This document shows positions 21,643 through 32,936 of a DNA stretch of 64,000 nt, in pieces (the stretch's first letter is position 1; each line of letters starts with the position of its first letter). Source of the stretch: Platerodrilus igneus (lineage: Eukaryota; Arthropoda; Insecta; Coleoptera; Lycidae). Position numbers and translations under genes: made by a program. Location of the stretch: NCBI GenBank assembly GCA_036346225.1, contig JARFIW010001178.1, forward strand, positions 124,001 to 188,000, written 5' to 3'. A model generated the notes under the pieces. The model was not told where the DNA came from. It searched no databases and saw only the letters and a list, made by a program, of their open reading frames with translations.

Positions 21643-23638
21643 TTATTCCATTAAATATGAATTTGCATTTAAAAACAAAATTTGCTGTACATGCTTAGCA
21701 CTTAAGCGAGTGCGAAGTTCATTAATAATAGCACCTGCTTTCGAAAATAATCGCTCGCATGGTACTGAGGTTGCCAGGATACTACATTTTGTTTTCACTA
21801 ATTTGGCCATAGTAGGATACAGATGCTGGTTTTCTTTCCACCATAAGAGAGGATCTTGCTTTCTGGATAAGTAGGTAGCATCCAAATATCTATTCATTTC
21901 GATCAGAGCATCTGACGATGGTGTACCTAACCGTAACTAATTAGTACTAGCATTTTCAAAATAAAAATAATATTGAAAATAAATTAATATGCATCACCTG
22001 TAGCTTTTTTTGAAGAAACCATTATATCAAAATCGTCCCAAATTGAGTAAGTTTCATTTTGGCTGGATTGTTTTGGAGCTGTTTCTACTGATTCTGATGT
22101 CGCAATAAAATTATTAGAAATGGCAGAATTATCTTTATGAATATTGCTCGTCATTAATTCAACTGCATATTTTTTTTATAGATTCAGCGGCTGTCGTTTC
22201 GGTAAATGCCAATAATTTATATCTCGGATCCAATAGAGTGGCTAAAGCCAATGTTTTGCTAAATTCTATGTTTTTTTAGCCTTACTTTTAATCCTTGGTG
22301 TAATTCTTTAACAACATTAATTACTACATCGCCAAACTTTTCTTTCTGCAACTTTGTACAAACGGATTGAAGACCATTTGTTAAGACAATTACCTCACTA
22401 CCAGTCATATATTTCTCTCCACTGATCTGTACAGTAGCATTTTGAAAAGGTTTTAAAGCCAAACACAGTTTTTTACGGGTAGTCCATTCTTTTTCAGATA
22501 GGATAGGAATATCTTTATTTATAAGTGCAACTGACGTTTTCACAGCATCTTGCAATTCACAAATTCTTTCTATCATGGAATACGTCGAATTCCATCTTGT
22601 TGGAACAGATTGTATTAATTTCTTTGGATTGGCACATCCAACATTTCTTTGAGCACCTATAAGTTTTTCCGTTGCAAACGTACTCCTTTTGAAATGTGCA
22701 ACTACGCCTTTTATTTTATCAAGTAAAGGGTTTACCAACTCCAACGCATCCTGTACTATCAAATTTAGCGTATGTGCAAAGCACCCAAAGTGCTTGTGTC
22801 CTAACTGATTTATTATTGCATTCTTAATATTTGCAGCATTGTCGGAGGTAACAGCTAGAATTTTTGTAGTCAAGTTGAACTTATCCGTTATTCTTCTAAT
22901 TTCGTCAGCTAAATTTGCGCTTGTGTGCATTACGGACATGGAACTACACTCCAAAAGTATTGATTTTAATACAAAATCATTATCTATAAAATGACATGTT
23001 ACAGCTAAATAACTTTCGACGTTTCGGGATGTCCAGCAGTCTGTTGTAAGGGATATACTAGAAGCAAGAGCCAGTTGATTGCGAACAGCAATCATACATT
23101 GCTCATATTCCGCAGGAATCATTGTGTTTGAAATAATTTTTCGATTAGGTAAACTGTATGATGCATTCAATCCCTTGACGAAGTTCTTAAAACCCTTATC
23201 TTCCACCATTGAAAATGGTTGATAGTCTGTTATAAACATTTTTGAAAGAAGTTTATCTAACTTTTTTTTTTGTTGTTCATTCATTTTTTTATTGGGTGGT
23301 AAAAAACTAGTTACCGTTTGTTGTTGTAACGTGAATTGATTAGCTTTCGCCTGAGCTGAAGTAGATGATGTAGGTATTGCATCTATAGATGTAGTTTTTG
23401 GAACTTGAATTGTTGTAGAGGGCGTAGGTTCAAAATCAGTTTCAGTATTACCAGAAATTTTTAAATGCATATTAAAATTAATTGTTGGATGCCGCCTGTC
23501 CATATGTTTTTTTAAATTAGAAACTGTAGATTTGTAACATATTGTTTGAGCGCAAAGATCACAGTTCGCAATTTTATTGTCCGCGTCCTTTATTGAAAAA
23601 TATCCCCACAAATAACTCGTTTTTTGCCGTTTATTCAT
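21643..23638 (-). pseudogene. hAT transposase with BED zinc finger
   Basis: Cut-and-paste transposase of the hAT superfamily (ZBED-like). From the start (ATG complement at 23636-23638): a BED finger (CDLC...HMDRRH, residues about 26-50), a Ser/Thr-rich linker, then the RNase-H-like core with LTTDCWTS, VTSDNAANIKNAI, CFAHTLNLIVQD and VPTRWNSTYSMIE. The C-terminal dimerisation region is DPLLWW...ATSVPCERLFSKAG...LFLNAN. The last two exons are joined by a 71-bp intron (21927-21997). Two apparent one-base insertions lie in A-runs on the coding strand (about 22265-22275 and 22168-22177) and break an otherwise complete protein of roughly 640 residues. Either the copy died recently or these are sequencing errors. 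Confidence 0.9.
21927..21997 (-). other. Intron of the hAT transposase
   Basis: On the minus strand ACAG/GTGATG opens the intron and CGGTTAG/GTACAC closes it. Splicing gives KATGTPSSDALIEMNRYLD in frame with the dimerisation domain. Unspliced, a TAA follows within three codons. Confidence 0.75.
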
Positions 23639-25185
23639 TGTAAAATTGAAGTAATGTTTATTAAAAATTGATAATGTCCAACAAATTTTAAAACAGCAAA
23701 GACACTAATATGTTTGAAAGCAGGTTAAAACTTACAAACACAACCACAAATAATTTTGTAATTAAATAGCAAAGAAAACAGTTACTTTTTTCAACAAATT
23801 AATTTCTACACTGATATGCAGGTAACAATAGTCAATACTATCCCGAAATCAAAGTATAACTGTGATGGGTTAGATCAATAGATGTTCAGCACATCAATTA
23901 ACAATTAAGCACTCATAAAATTTGAATAACACCCTTTTGCAATTTGTTAATGATCGTGGCGATTACTCATACATTCAAATACCTTAGTAATATATAGAGT
24001 TAATGTATCTCTTTATTTCCTTTTATTAGTTCAAAGGTGCTGAGCGAGAATTTCTAAGAAACGCTTGTAAGCAAATGTAATTATGAAGTTACAAAAATAA
24101 CGCGTTAAATTCTGTACCTATTACATAGGTAGTTTAGGTATACACTATGCATTGACATTTTAATAGGTATTATCCAAATACTCAACTAATAAAAGCTGTC
24201 ACCATAACATTTCCGACAACTGCAGCGAAGTAAGTTCAATTTTACACTAACATCTGCGGTTGTGCGATAAGTTATCTTATAAACTTACAGAAAAAGAAAC
24301 CAGACCCAATTTTTCTTGACAGAAGTCAGTAAAACGATCCAGAGAAAAATCAGCGAGCCTTATGTTTATTATGCCGTGCCTGTCTCAAGCTTATCACATG
24401 TGACCTTGAAGGCCTGATGTCACGGTTTTGTAGTCGACATCTGTTGGAACACATGTCACATCATACTGTTAATGCGAATATATAGGATTGTTCACTTGAA
24501 TGAAAAGGGAAATATCAGCATGCGGATTTATTTCCCCAACCAAAAGGTGTCACGTGTCTACCTCTAGGTATTAGACTTACCTAGTTCAAAGTATAATAAT
24601 TTTGAAATGTAAACAAAAATGAGGAGCTTATAAATTTACAATACCAATGACATCTGTCAAGAGTGTAGCAGGAAAACTGGATTCATTTTCTTTCTTTGGT
24701 TCTTTTCTTTATTTTTAGGCTACGTCAATGTACGTAGCACAGTCCAATGATTTCTACGATATTACTTCACCGTTTCTCTGAACCTTACATGAATTACACT
24801 CTTCCTTATTAAAGGAGATAAGATATTTCTAATTTTCCACAAACGAACTAACTGTTTTGCCATAATTCGTACAACTAACTTATGGTTTGCTTCTGGCAAA
24901 TGGACCTACCGTCAACACTCAAAAAATCTGGCCAACGCCTCCTCAGGAAGGTGGCCTAACTTTTCACATAAAATTATGTAAAGTGTAACATCTCAATAAT
25001 GCCGTGTAAGATAAATAAAACGAAAATTTTAGTGGATCGAAATTGTTAATAAATTCTCAAATAACCGTAAATAAAATGTTGTAAGATTTAAGTAAGTAAG
25101 AACAAAAATATTCACGTACAGGGACTGAACCTAAAAGATTGATATTATATTTTGGTAAATGTGTACTATTTATGGAGAAACGATT
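23639..25185. other. Non-coding sequence right of the hAT gene
   Basis: It probably includes the hAT 5' region. No terminal inverted repeat, 8-bp duplication or gene recognised. Confidence 0.4.
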
Positions 25186-25189
25186 GTTG

Positions 25190-25543
25190 TGTAGTGTTCT
25201 CTTGGGGTCTTTTGTAGGGGTGATTAAATCAAAGTCGAAGACCATTTCACATGTTTAATTTACTTGTCACTTTAAGGTGCAGTACAACTATTACATTGGA
25301 AGGTTCGACTTATAATCAATCTTATTCTATATTAATACTTAACTGCTAACAATTATTTTGCAACTATGCTTATTTACTAATTCAAATTACACCTAGCCTA
25401 GAGTTCGTTGCACGTGTACTTCCTGATTGTCTTCCTGTACAATTTCCGCACTTTTCACTTCTTATACAAGTCACTCACCTTTTAAATGCTTAAACTTAAT
25501 ACAATGTAATAACTATAAATTATTCGGCTATTACACCATCACA
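25190..25543 (-). repeat. Gypsy-C 3' LTR
   Basis: 354 bp, TGTAGTG...CATCACA. One mismatch to 30775-31128. Confidence 0.9.
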
Positions 25544-25598
25544 CCTCCACGGGGTGCACTAAAAAAATTTTTGTTTTTCAAAATAAAAATTTTCTAAA

Positions 25599-26663
25599 TT
25601 ATAATACGTTATATAATTTTGTCCTATTCTTATGGATTTCTACTAACTTATTATCTATCTTAACTATAACATTAGGATTCTTATCTAAAACTACTTCATA
25701 TGGGCCTACAGATATTGGATCTCTTTTATTAAGAGATGTATTTTTAATCAACAACTTATCTCCTAATTTATAATTAACATGCCTAGTTTTGATATCAAAC
25801 TTATGCTTTCTTTTACTTTTGGATTGTAATAAATTATATCTCGCTTCATTTCCAGCGACTTGCAATCTATACTTTAGTTCTGCTGGATAATTGTCAAAAT
25901 TATAAAGTGGGTCTACTGAGTTTACTACGTTTGACGGTATTTGATAAATTTTCCCAAACACTAATTCGTGTGGGGTATATTTAGTTTCAGTATGCACTGA
26001 ATTATAGTATGCAAAACACCAATAAGGTATCCAACTGCTCCAATTATTCGAATACTGCGGACATTGGATCCTTAAATATGCTGCTAAATTTTTATGTGAG
26101 TTTTCGAGCGCACCGATAGTTTCGTGATGATACGCTGTAGAATTTAATTGTTTTATATTTAATAATTTGCACATTTCCTTAAAAATCTCCGACATGAACT
26201 CTGAACCTTTATCCGTTAAAATTTCGCGTGGGATGCCCTAGCGTAAAATAAAATTCTCGACAAACGCTCTAGTTACACTTTCAGTCTCTTTGTTTGGTAA
26301 TGGATATGCTTCTACAAATTTACTTAAATCACACTGTAGTGTCAAAATATACCTGTTTCCGTTTGCATCTGGTTGCAATGGTCCAACTAAGTCTAAAAAA
26401 ATTTTTTCGAAAGCTTCGGAAGCTGTGGTTGTAATTATCATCGGCTGTTTGCTAATATTTGAATGTTTATGTCTTTGACATTCGTCACATTTTTTAATAA
26501 ATGTTTCTACATCCTTTCGCATACTTGACCAAAAATAGTATCGCTTTATATTATTGTAAGTTCTATTGATGCCCGCGTGACCTCCCGTAGGCAATAAATG
26601 AAAATCATTAATGATTAATCTTTGCGTTTCTGAGTTTTTCATATTAGTGACTTCCCTAATCAC
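25599..26663 (-). pseudogene. pol: Gypsy-C integrase
   Basis: The HHCC zinc region (LLPTGGHAGINRTYNN...CDECQRHK), core Asp in LDLVGPL, second Asp in LTDKGSEF and Glu in GALENSHKNL are all readable in one frame. They are interrupted by a single in-frame TAG (complement of 26238-26240). The C-terminal GPYEVV module ends at 25599. It is essentially a complete integrase apart from that stop. Confidence 0.88.
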
Positions 26664-26676
26664 ACTAATTCGTATG

Positions 26677-27168
26677 TCATTTTTTTTTAAGTAAATTGCG
26701 GCCGGCTTTACAGTTATTTAAAAATGACTTCGATTCTTCGTTTTTTATAATAATAAATTCCGGAATTGTAAATTCTCTACGAAGAAATTGCAGGTCTCTC
26801 AACGACGCTTCGAAGGCTGACGCTGATCGAGATCCTTGCTTCAAATAAATTATATTTTTACTCCTATCATAAATTGATAATTCATGCATGTAAACAAAAT
26901 TATTTCCTTTATTGGATTTAATGATTCTGTTAAACTCTTCCTCTGATACAAATCGTAATTCTGTTGCATCCTTCGGATGCTTCAAAAGTTCAACAATGTT
27001 GGGGTGATCAGTCCCATCATCCTTTGATGCTTTTGATTCGACTTGAGAGTCGCCTAATTTTCTACTTTGGGCTCTTGTTGTTACATATACTTTTTCGTGA
27101 ACCGCTCGTTCCATATTCTTTAAATAATCTGAATCTATAATAATTCTAGATAAAGCGTCCGCTGTCAC
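26677..27168 (-). pseudogene. pol: Gypsy-C RNase H to integrase connection
   Basis: 163 codons beginning TADALSRI, the usual end of the RNase H domain, followed by a charged spacer. A frameshift near 27175 separates it from the RNase H, and one in a 9-base A-run (coding strand, about 26680-26688) separates it from the integrase. Confidence 0.75.
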
Positions 27169-28674
27169 GTTTTCTGTACCCTAATATACGTTATTGTAAA
27201 ATCAAATTCTTCTAATGTTAACCTAAATTTTGTTAATCGACTAGATGGATTACTCATACCAAATAAGTATACTAACGGTCTATGATCCGTTAAAATTTGA
27301 AATTTTTTGCCAAATAAGTATGGTCTAAATTTTTTCACTGCCCAAACTATAGCTAATAACTCTTTTTCTATTGTACAATAATTTATTTCGGCTTTGTTAA
27401 GTGCTCTACTTGCGTAAGCTACTGGCTTGTCGTCGCTATTCGACAAAACTGCTCCTAACGCGTAACCTGATGCGTCCGTGCGTAAGATGAATGTACTATT
27501 ATCTGAAAAATCTGGGTATTGCAATATTGGTGGGTTTGTTAAAGTTGTTTTTAACAGTTCGAATGCTGCTTGACATTCATTGGTCCATTGGAAAGTTACA
27601 CCTTTCCTAGACAATTTGTTTAACGGTGCTGTTATTTCAGCGAATTTTGGAATAAATTTTCTATAGTAATTGGCAAATGCTACAAACCTTTTAACGTCGT
27701 TTGCGTTAAGTGGCGTTGGATAATTTTGCATGACTGCAATTTTTTCTGGATCTGGTTGTACACCTTGTGCCGTTATAACGTGTCCTAAATATAAAATTTC
27801 CTTCTTTAAAAATTCACACTTTTTTGGATTTAATTTTAAATTGACTTTCCTTAACCTATTGAGTACTTTTACTAAATTTGTATTGTGCTTTCCTAAACTA
27901 TCTCCGAATACAATTAAATCATCCAAATATGTAAAACAATTCTCGTAATTCAATCCTGATAAAGCTACTGTCATCGCTCGTGCAAAAATACTCGGGCTTA
28001 CTTTTAACCCCATCGGTAACCTAGTCATTTGAAATTGTCCTTTGTCTGTACTAAATGCCGTACACGGTCTGGACTGTTCTTGTAATCCTATCTGATAATA
28101 TCCTTGATATAAATCTAAACGTGAAAATATATCGCACCTCTAATGAATCTAAAATTGACTCGATACTTGGTAGCGGAAATTTGTCATCTTGCAATTTAGT
28201 GTTTAATTGTCTATAATCAATAACTACGCGCCATTTTTGTTTCCTAAACTATCCGGTTTTTCGGTACTATTAGTAGTGGTGACGACCAAGCACTCTGTGC
28301 GGGTTCTATTATCCCGTCATGTAACATTTTATCTACTTGCTTTCCTATGTCATTTTCTGTGAATATGGTAACCTATATGGTTTAACGTACGTTGCTGTAG
28401 CATCTGTTTGTAACTGAATATGCTGCTTACTTATGTTTGACTCGGTTAGTAGGTCATTGTCGACATAAAATACGTCTGCAAACTTAGCAGAAATCTTATG
28501 AATGGTGGTTTGTTCTTCGCTATTTAAACCTTCGACGTTAATGTCTTTTAATAATTTATCAATACGTTCAACTGAGAATTTTGACTCTTCAAATTTAACT
28601 ATCTTGTAATCTGAAAGTCGTTCGATGGTAGGTTTAAAATTTCGTAACTTAATTTCAGTGTCGTTCGTATTCAA
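27165..28674 (-). pseudogene. pol: Gypsy-C reverse transcriptase and RNase H
   Basis: Frames 28674-28345 (RT N-terminus: HIQLQTDATATYVKPYRLPYSQ) and 28028-27165 (RT active site FTYLDDLIVFG; LGHVITAQG; RNase H ILRTDASGYALGAVLSN, IEKELLAIVWAVKKFRPYLFG, ILTDHRPLVYL). The RT fingers/palm part between them (28344-28029) is readable but out of frame, with at least two small indels. Confidence 0.88.
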
Positions 28675-28755
28675 TAATTTTACTGGTATAAAATTTTAAC
28701 TGGCTTTACAACTACGTTTGCTAAAATACACCTTCGCACAATTCTTGTGATCTTA

Positions 28756-29235
28756 TTACACATTCCTTTTGCAATTTACTGTAAAATATTTGATAATCTC
28801 GCATCGTGGTGGGATTATTGTATATAAATCTTCGTTTGCTAATAATGGAATTGACGTTGATACATCATTACTTACGAAAGTAAATTTATAATTTTTATAC
28901 TCGATATTTGATCTGTACTTATTAAAAAAATCTGATCCTATTACTCCGTTTACGTCTGATTCGAAATCGTTCATTACAACAAAAGTATGATTAATTGAGA
29001 TATTCCCTATTGTAATTGGTAGATTTACTGTTCCAATTGCTTTTGTTTTACCCGATACTCCTTGAATAAAAATTTGCTTATTTGTATCAATATTTATCTT
29101 AGTTGTTAAACTAGAAATGAAAATAACGCTTACTGATGCTCCTGTGTCTAAAATTAATTTAATTGTATTGTTATTGTATCCTACTTCTATGAAATTTACA
29201 CTATTAATATTTAAAATTTTGTGAACATTCTTCAA
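28756..29235 (-). CDS. pol: Gypsy-C protease
   Basis: Retropepsin with active site LILDTGASVSVI, a flap-like GVSGKTKAIG and IGSDFFNKY in the C-terminal half. It is in a different frame from the gag end. The gag stop and this frame overlap around 29237-29260, where a T6 run is a possible shift site. Confidence 0.8.
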   Translation of the reverse strand: MKNVHKILNINSVNFIEVGYNNNTIKLILDTGASVSVIFISSLTTKINIDTNKQIFIQGVSGKTKAIGTVNLPITIGNISINHTFVVMNDFESDVNGVIGSDFFNKYRSNIEYKNYKFTFVSNDVSTSIPLLANEDLYTIIPPRCEIIKYFTVNCKRNV

Positions 29236-29236
29236 A

Positions 29237-30283
29237 TTATTCCGGGGGGTCTCGAAAAAATGTTTTCGGTTCCCTAGTTTGGTCTGTTGTATTTTCTGTG
29301 CAGTTTTTCTCTGACGAGTTGATATAAAAATTGCGATGGTTTCCCCTATTATAAGACTGATGACCTCTTACAGTTTTACCTACGTGTGCATTTCCTCGAT
29401 CTCTAGTGTTCATGAACGTGCATGGATTATTTCCTCGACCTTGATACCTGGTGTGTGAGGTACAGGTACGTTGACTTTTATTCGTATTATTGTTATGATA
29501 TTTTACGCGTCTAGTAAATTGACGACCTTTTCCGGTTGTGTAAAACATTTGCTGAGGTTTATTTGCAGTTTCCTCTTCCTTCGCGGCTATTATGGCGTCT
29601 TTTAATTTATCGTAATTTCGAGCTTTCATAATTGTTTTTAAATTTTCGTCCCTTATTCCGTTTGTAAATACGTTTAATGCAATTTTTCGTTAACGGCTGT
29701 CAAAATTTTTAATGATTGTTTGTTACCCTCTGATTGAGCTATTGTTAAATTGACCATTAATTCCTCGATCGTTTTACCAAAATTTTCAATTGATTTATTA
29801 TTTTGTCTGGAGTTATGTAATTCGGCAGACAATCCTGATGCTGATTTTTTGTTAAAGGTGATGTTTGATATCGTTCACAAGCGCTTCTACATTCTCATAA
29901 TTACTGTCTAATCTCATTTTAGCATTTTGACTTAACTTAATTTTTATGACAAAATTTACTAACAATCTCTTACCTTCATCATCTAACAAGCTTTCATATA
30001 ATTCAATTGCGTCGACCATTTGCTTGGTGGTATTTTCTGAACCGTCCATGGCTGGAACCATAGAGGCTGCTACTTTTAGTTCAAATTTTTCACCCATGGT
30101 GTCTTGATTTTTCCTACTTAAAATACTTAACTTCCTACTTTTTAAAACTTCAGTAATATCTCCTATACACTTATCTATTATGGCTATGTGCTGCTTAACT
30201 TTATCGATAATTTCAGAACTATCAAATTTTGCGACTTTGATCTTTTCTTTCTCTAACCTATACTCCTCGCATAACCTATTCAA
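29237..30283 (-). pseudogene. gag: Gypsy-C gag
   Basis: Two frames. 30283-29852 has coiled-coil-like charged sequence (EEYRLEKEKIKVAKF) leading into a capsid-like region (ESLLDDEGKRLLVNFVIKIKLSQNAKMRL). 29629-29237 is a basic Asn/Arg/Gly-rich nucleocapsid without a CCHC knuckle. The segment between them (29851-29630) is coding in other frames, so frameshifts are present. Loss of the knuckle in favour of a basic tail is usual in mdg1-like gypsy elements, as far as I recall. Confidence 0.65.
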
Positions 30284-30448
30284 ATAATCAAATTTCCTAT
30301 TAGTAACATCTAAATCGTTTCGTCTTTCTTGACCATCTTTATTTAAATTTTAATAAAATCTTAAATTCCTCTAAAATTCGCTTCAAGTGTTCCGTCATTA
30401 ATTTTAACTCGTACTTAATTTTTATAGCTTAAAATAAAATAATTCTTA

Positions 30449-30661
30449 CTATACAATCTGCTGGCTTCTACTGACCTCTCTCCTAATCTTCTTGTCCAAC
30501 ATTTTCTTGAACATTTTAAAAAGTAATAAAATACCCAACAACGCTAAAATTGTACCTGACGTAATACCTATTACCTCAGAATTTGAATACCCATTTATCG
30601 AACCATTATTCATTCCAGTTTGTGCAATAACTACTTCTTCCTTGGAATTGCTGGTACCCAT
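30449..30661 (-). CDS. Small predicted myristoylated membrane protein upstream of gag
   Basis: 70 codons, intact. The N-terminus MGTSNSKEE fits the N-myristoylation consensus (Gly2, Ser/small at 6). Residues about 30-50 (IGITSGTILALLGILLLFKMF) form a strong single transmembrane helix, followed by a basic tail (KKMLDKKIRREVSR). It starts about 110 nt inside the primer site and precedes gag. I cannot name it. It could be an element-encoded accessory protein targeting membranes. Integrity in an element whose gag and pol are broken is noteworthy, but the frame is short. Confidence 0.5.
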   Translation of the reverse strand: MGTSNSKEEVVIAQTGMNNGSINGYSNSEVIGITSGTILALLGILLLFKMFKKMLDKKIRREVSRSQQIV

Positions 30662-30693
30662 TTCAAATTTCGGTTATATTAATTTATTCTGTA

Positions 30694-30767
30694 GAACTAG
30701 CAGGACTCGCAGAATTGGCAGGGCTGGCAGGATTAGCAGGGCTGGCAGGATTAGCAGGGCTGGCAGG
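30694..30767 (-). repeat. 18-bp tandem repeat beside the primer site
   Basis: GGGCTGGCAGGATTAGCA at 30721-30738 repeats exactly at 30739-30756 and partially at 30757-30767. A diverged copy lies at 30703-30720. Confidence 0.85.
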
Positions 30768-30774
30768 GTCGCCA
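30757..30774 (-). promoter_or_regulatory. Gypsy-C primer-binding site (tRNA-Arg type)
   Basis: Directly inside the 5' LTR the minus strand reads TGGCGACCCTGCCAGCCC. The first eight bases match the complement of a tRNA-Arg 3' end with CCA. This is the class used by 412/mdg1-like elements. Confidence 0.7.
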
Positions 30775-31128
30775 TGTAGTGTTCTCTTGGGGTCTTTTGT
30801 AGGGGTGATTAAATCAAAGTCGAAGACCATTTCACATGTTTAATTTACTTGTCACTTTAAGGTGCAGTACAACTATTACATTGGAAGGTTCGACTTATAA
30901 TCAATCTTATTCTATATTAATACTTAACTGTTAACAATTATTTTGCAACTATGCTTATTTACTAATTCAAATTACACCTAGCCTAGAGTTCGTTGCACGT
31001 GTACTTCCTGATTGTCTTCCTGTACAATTTCCGCACTTTTCACTTCTTATACAAGTCACTCACCTTTTAAATGCTTAAACTTAATACAATGTAATAACTA
31101 TAAATTATTCGGCTATTACACCATCACA
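30775..31128 (-). repeat. Gypsy-C 5' LTR
   Basis: 354 bp, one mismatch to 25190-25543. Confidence 0.9.
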
Positions 31129-31588
31129 GTTGCTCTAAGGTGTATAAATGCGACACTTTGAATCTGAATTCTTGAAACTTGTTTTTACTGTATTTAAGTT
31201 CTTGAAATTAATATTTAATGTTTGAATTGATAGCGAAACCTATATTTTCAAAATTTTATTCTATAGGTTTCATTTAAAAATTTTCACTTGTAAGAACTGC
31301 CGTTAAATATATCTTCCTCAGTATTTTATTATAGTGAAATAATATAAGTTTGTTAAAAATGTATTAAAAGAGTATACAATCTCCGAGGATGAGGCACTTT
31401 TTGAAAATCAATTACAATATGGAACCTGTTTACTAATCGGATCCTTTACTTTACGCATGAAATACATTAAAGTTGCAGAAAATAATGCAATAATTAACAA
31501 CAGTCGTTGAGCGCATATATCGAAATGCCAAACCTTTAAATAAAAAAATATCTAAAAGTTGAGTGACGAATCAAAAATTCAAATCATC

Positions 31589-31621
31589 ATACCAACGGGG
31601 CGGGTGGCAACCCGTTGGTAT
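31589..31621. repeat. Strong 11-bp hairpin
   Basis: ATACCAACGGG (31589-31599) and its exact reverse complement (31611-31621) around an 11-nt GC-rich loop in AT-rich surroundings. Function unknown. Confidence 0.75.
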
Positions 31622-32897
31622 AAAATGCCGCAAAAGCGTCATAAAAAGTTTTACATCAAATAAGTCAGCAAAATTTAGGTTAGTACAAATATATGACTAA
31701 AAGTTGTTTCTCTGCACATTTACATAAATTATTAATTTGAATTTTTTAATTTACAGATTTTATGTTCCGGTTGTTTTCTGGAATGGCTCCTGCAAGTAAA
31801 ACATGAAAATAAAGTGCTCCTAATTTTTTTTGTCAGCAGGTTACGAAACTTATAAAATAGTTTTATCCAGGACCATAATTACAACTTCATTCAATTATAA
31901 ATAGTAATAACGCAATTGCAACAATTCGTGATTCGATGCCTATACTCTCCCAAACCGAGTTTAATAAGATGGCAGAAACACGCGTGCACACGTAGTTATA
32001 AATAGAAAAACTTTGCTCCGTTTAATTTTTACACTTCTAAATATTTTCGTTCGATTTACGACTTTTTTCAAATATTTCCACCCTTCCATTTCGATATTTT
32101 GTATAACTACCTGTTATGGACGATGCCCCCCTGTTCAGGTATTATATTTTAATAACTTGATTTGTTCCCATAAAACTTATTCCAATACAATTGAAATAAG
32201 TGATTGTTTAACACCCTGTAGTATGTTATTAGTATATTTAGTTTAAGTCAAAGTACCTCAATCTATCTATTGTTTGATATAACAGCGCTAATGTATTCGG
32301 TTATCACCAATCTTTGCTTTCTGAAAGGATATGGTTCCTTTATTAATAGTAGTAGTATATGTTTGAATAGAATAGATTTCCTACATTTATGATTAGCGGA
32401 GGCAAATGAATTCGAATTTGCCGGTTTCTTTATCTGCGTATGGCATACAAATATTCCAGAAGTGTTCTTTGACATGTGGTATCCTAATATTTTAATCGAT
32501 TACTATTTTGTTTCTTAAACTGAGTTCACTTCTATTCTGCATTTCGTCCTAAGATGTATTGTCTGTATTCGTGATGCTGTTAATTTGAAAGCAAAACACG
32601 CTTCCTTGGATAAGCGCATATCCTCTGTGCATTGCTCTTTTGTGTAGACCTCCTGGTCCAGTTATGGTTGCAGCATTAACAATACTAGATACCGTGGTAA
32701 CAATTTCTCAGTAAGCGAGATCGAGATTTTTTGTTGCTTTACCTCAACTGATTTAGGTGCAAGTTAAGTATCTTGGCACATGGAGGTGTGTTACCTTGGT
32801 CTTTCATATCAAGAGATTATTGCTTATCAGCGTTGGCGTTGATGCGTAACCCACGCACCACGAAGAAACTCAAAACATTACTCCGACGGTAAGAGCA

Positions 32898-32936
32898 ACC
32901 ATATAAAAACCCGCTTCGAAACTAGCTTCACTGATG
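32898..32936 (+). promoter_or_regulatory. Candidate core promoter
   Basis: CATATAAAAAC at about 32900 and TTCACTG start-like motif with A at 32930, a 28-nt spacing typical of insect TATA promoters. A 61-codon frame begins at 32934 and AATAAA occurs near 33156. The unit may be an old LTR, but no partner was found. Confidence 0.35.

Larger units (their letters stand above)
25186..31132 (-). mobile_element. Gypsy-C, mdg1/412-like full-length retrotransposon
   Basis: 354-bp LTRs (25190-25543 and 30775-31128) begin TGTAGTG and end CATCACA and are flanked by GTTG on both sides (25186-25189 and 31129-31132). The LTRs differ at a single position by eye (AACTGCTAAC versus AACTGTTAAC), so the insertion is young. 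The order on the minus strand is LTR, tRNA-Arg-type primer site, 18-bp repeats, small membrane ORF, gag, protease, RT, RNase H, integrase, purine-rich tract (CCCCGTGGAGG next to 25543), LTR. Coding frames are interrupted several times, mostly by one-base shifts. Confidence 0.9.

Noticed and set aside
26290..26478. Plus-strand open frames within gypsy-C (also 27730-27948, 32013-32246 and similar)
   Set aside because: Shadows of the minus-strand pol or random frames in AT-rich DNA.
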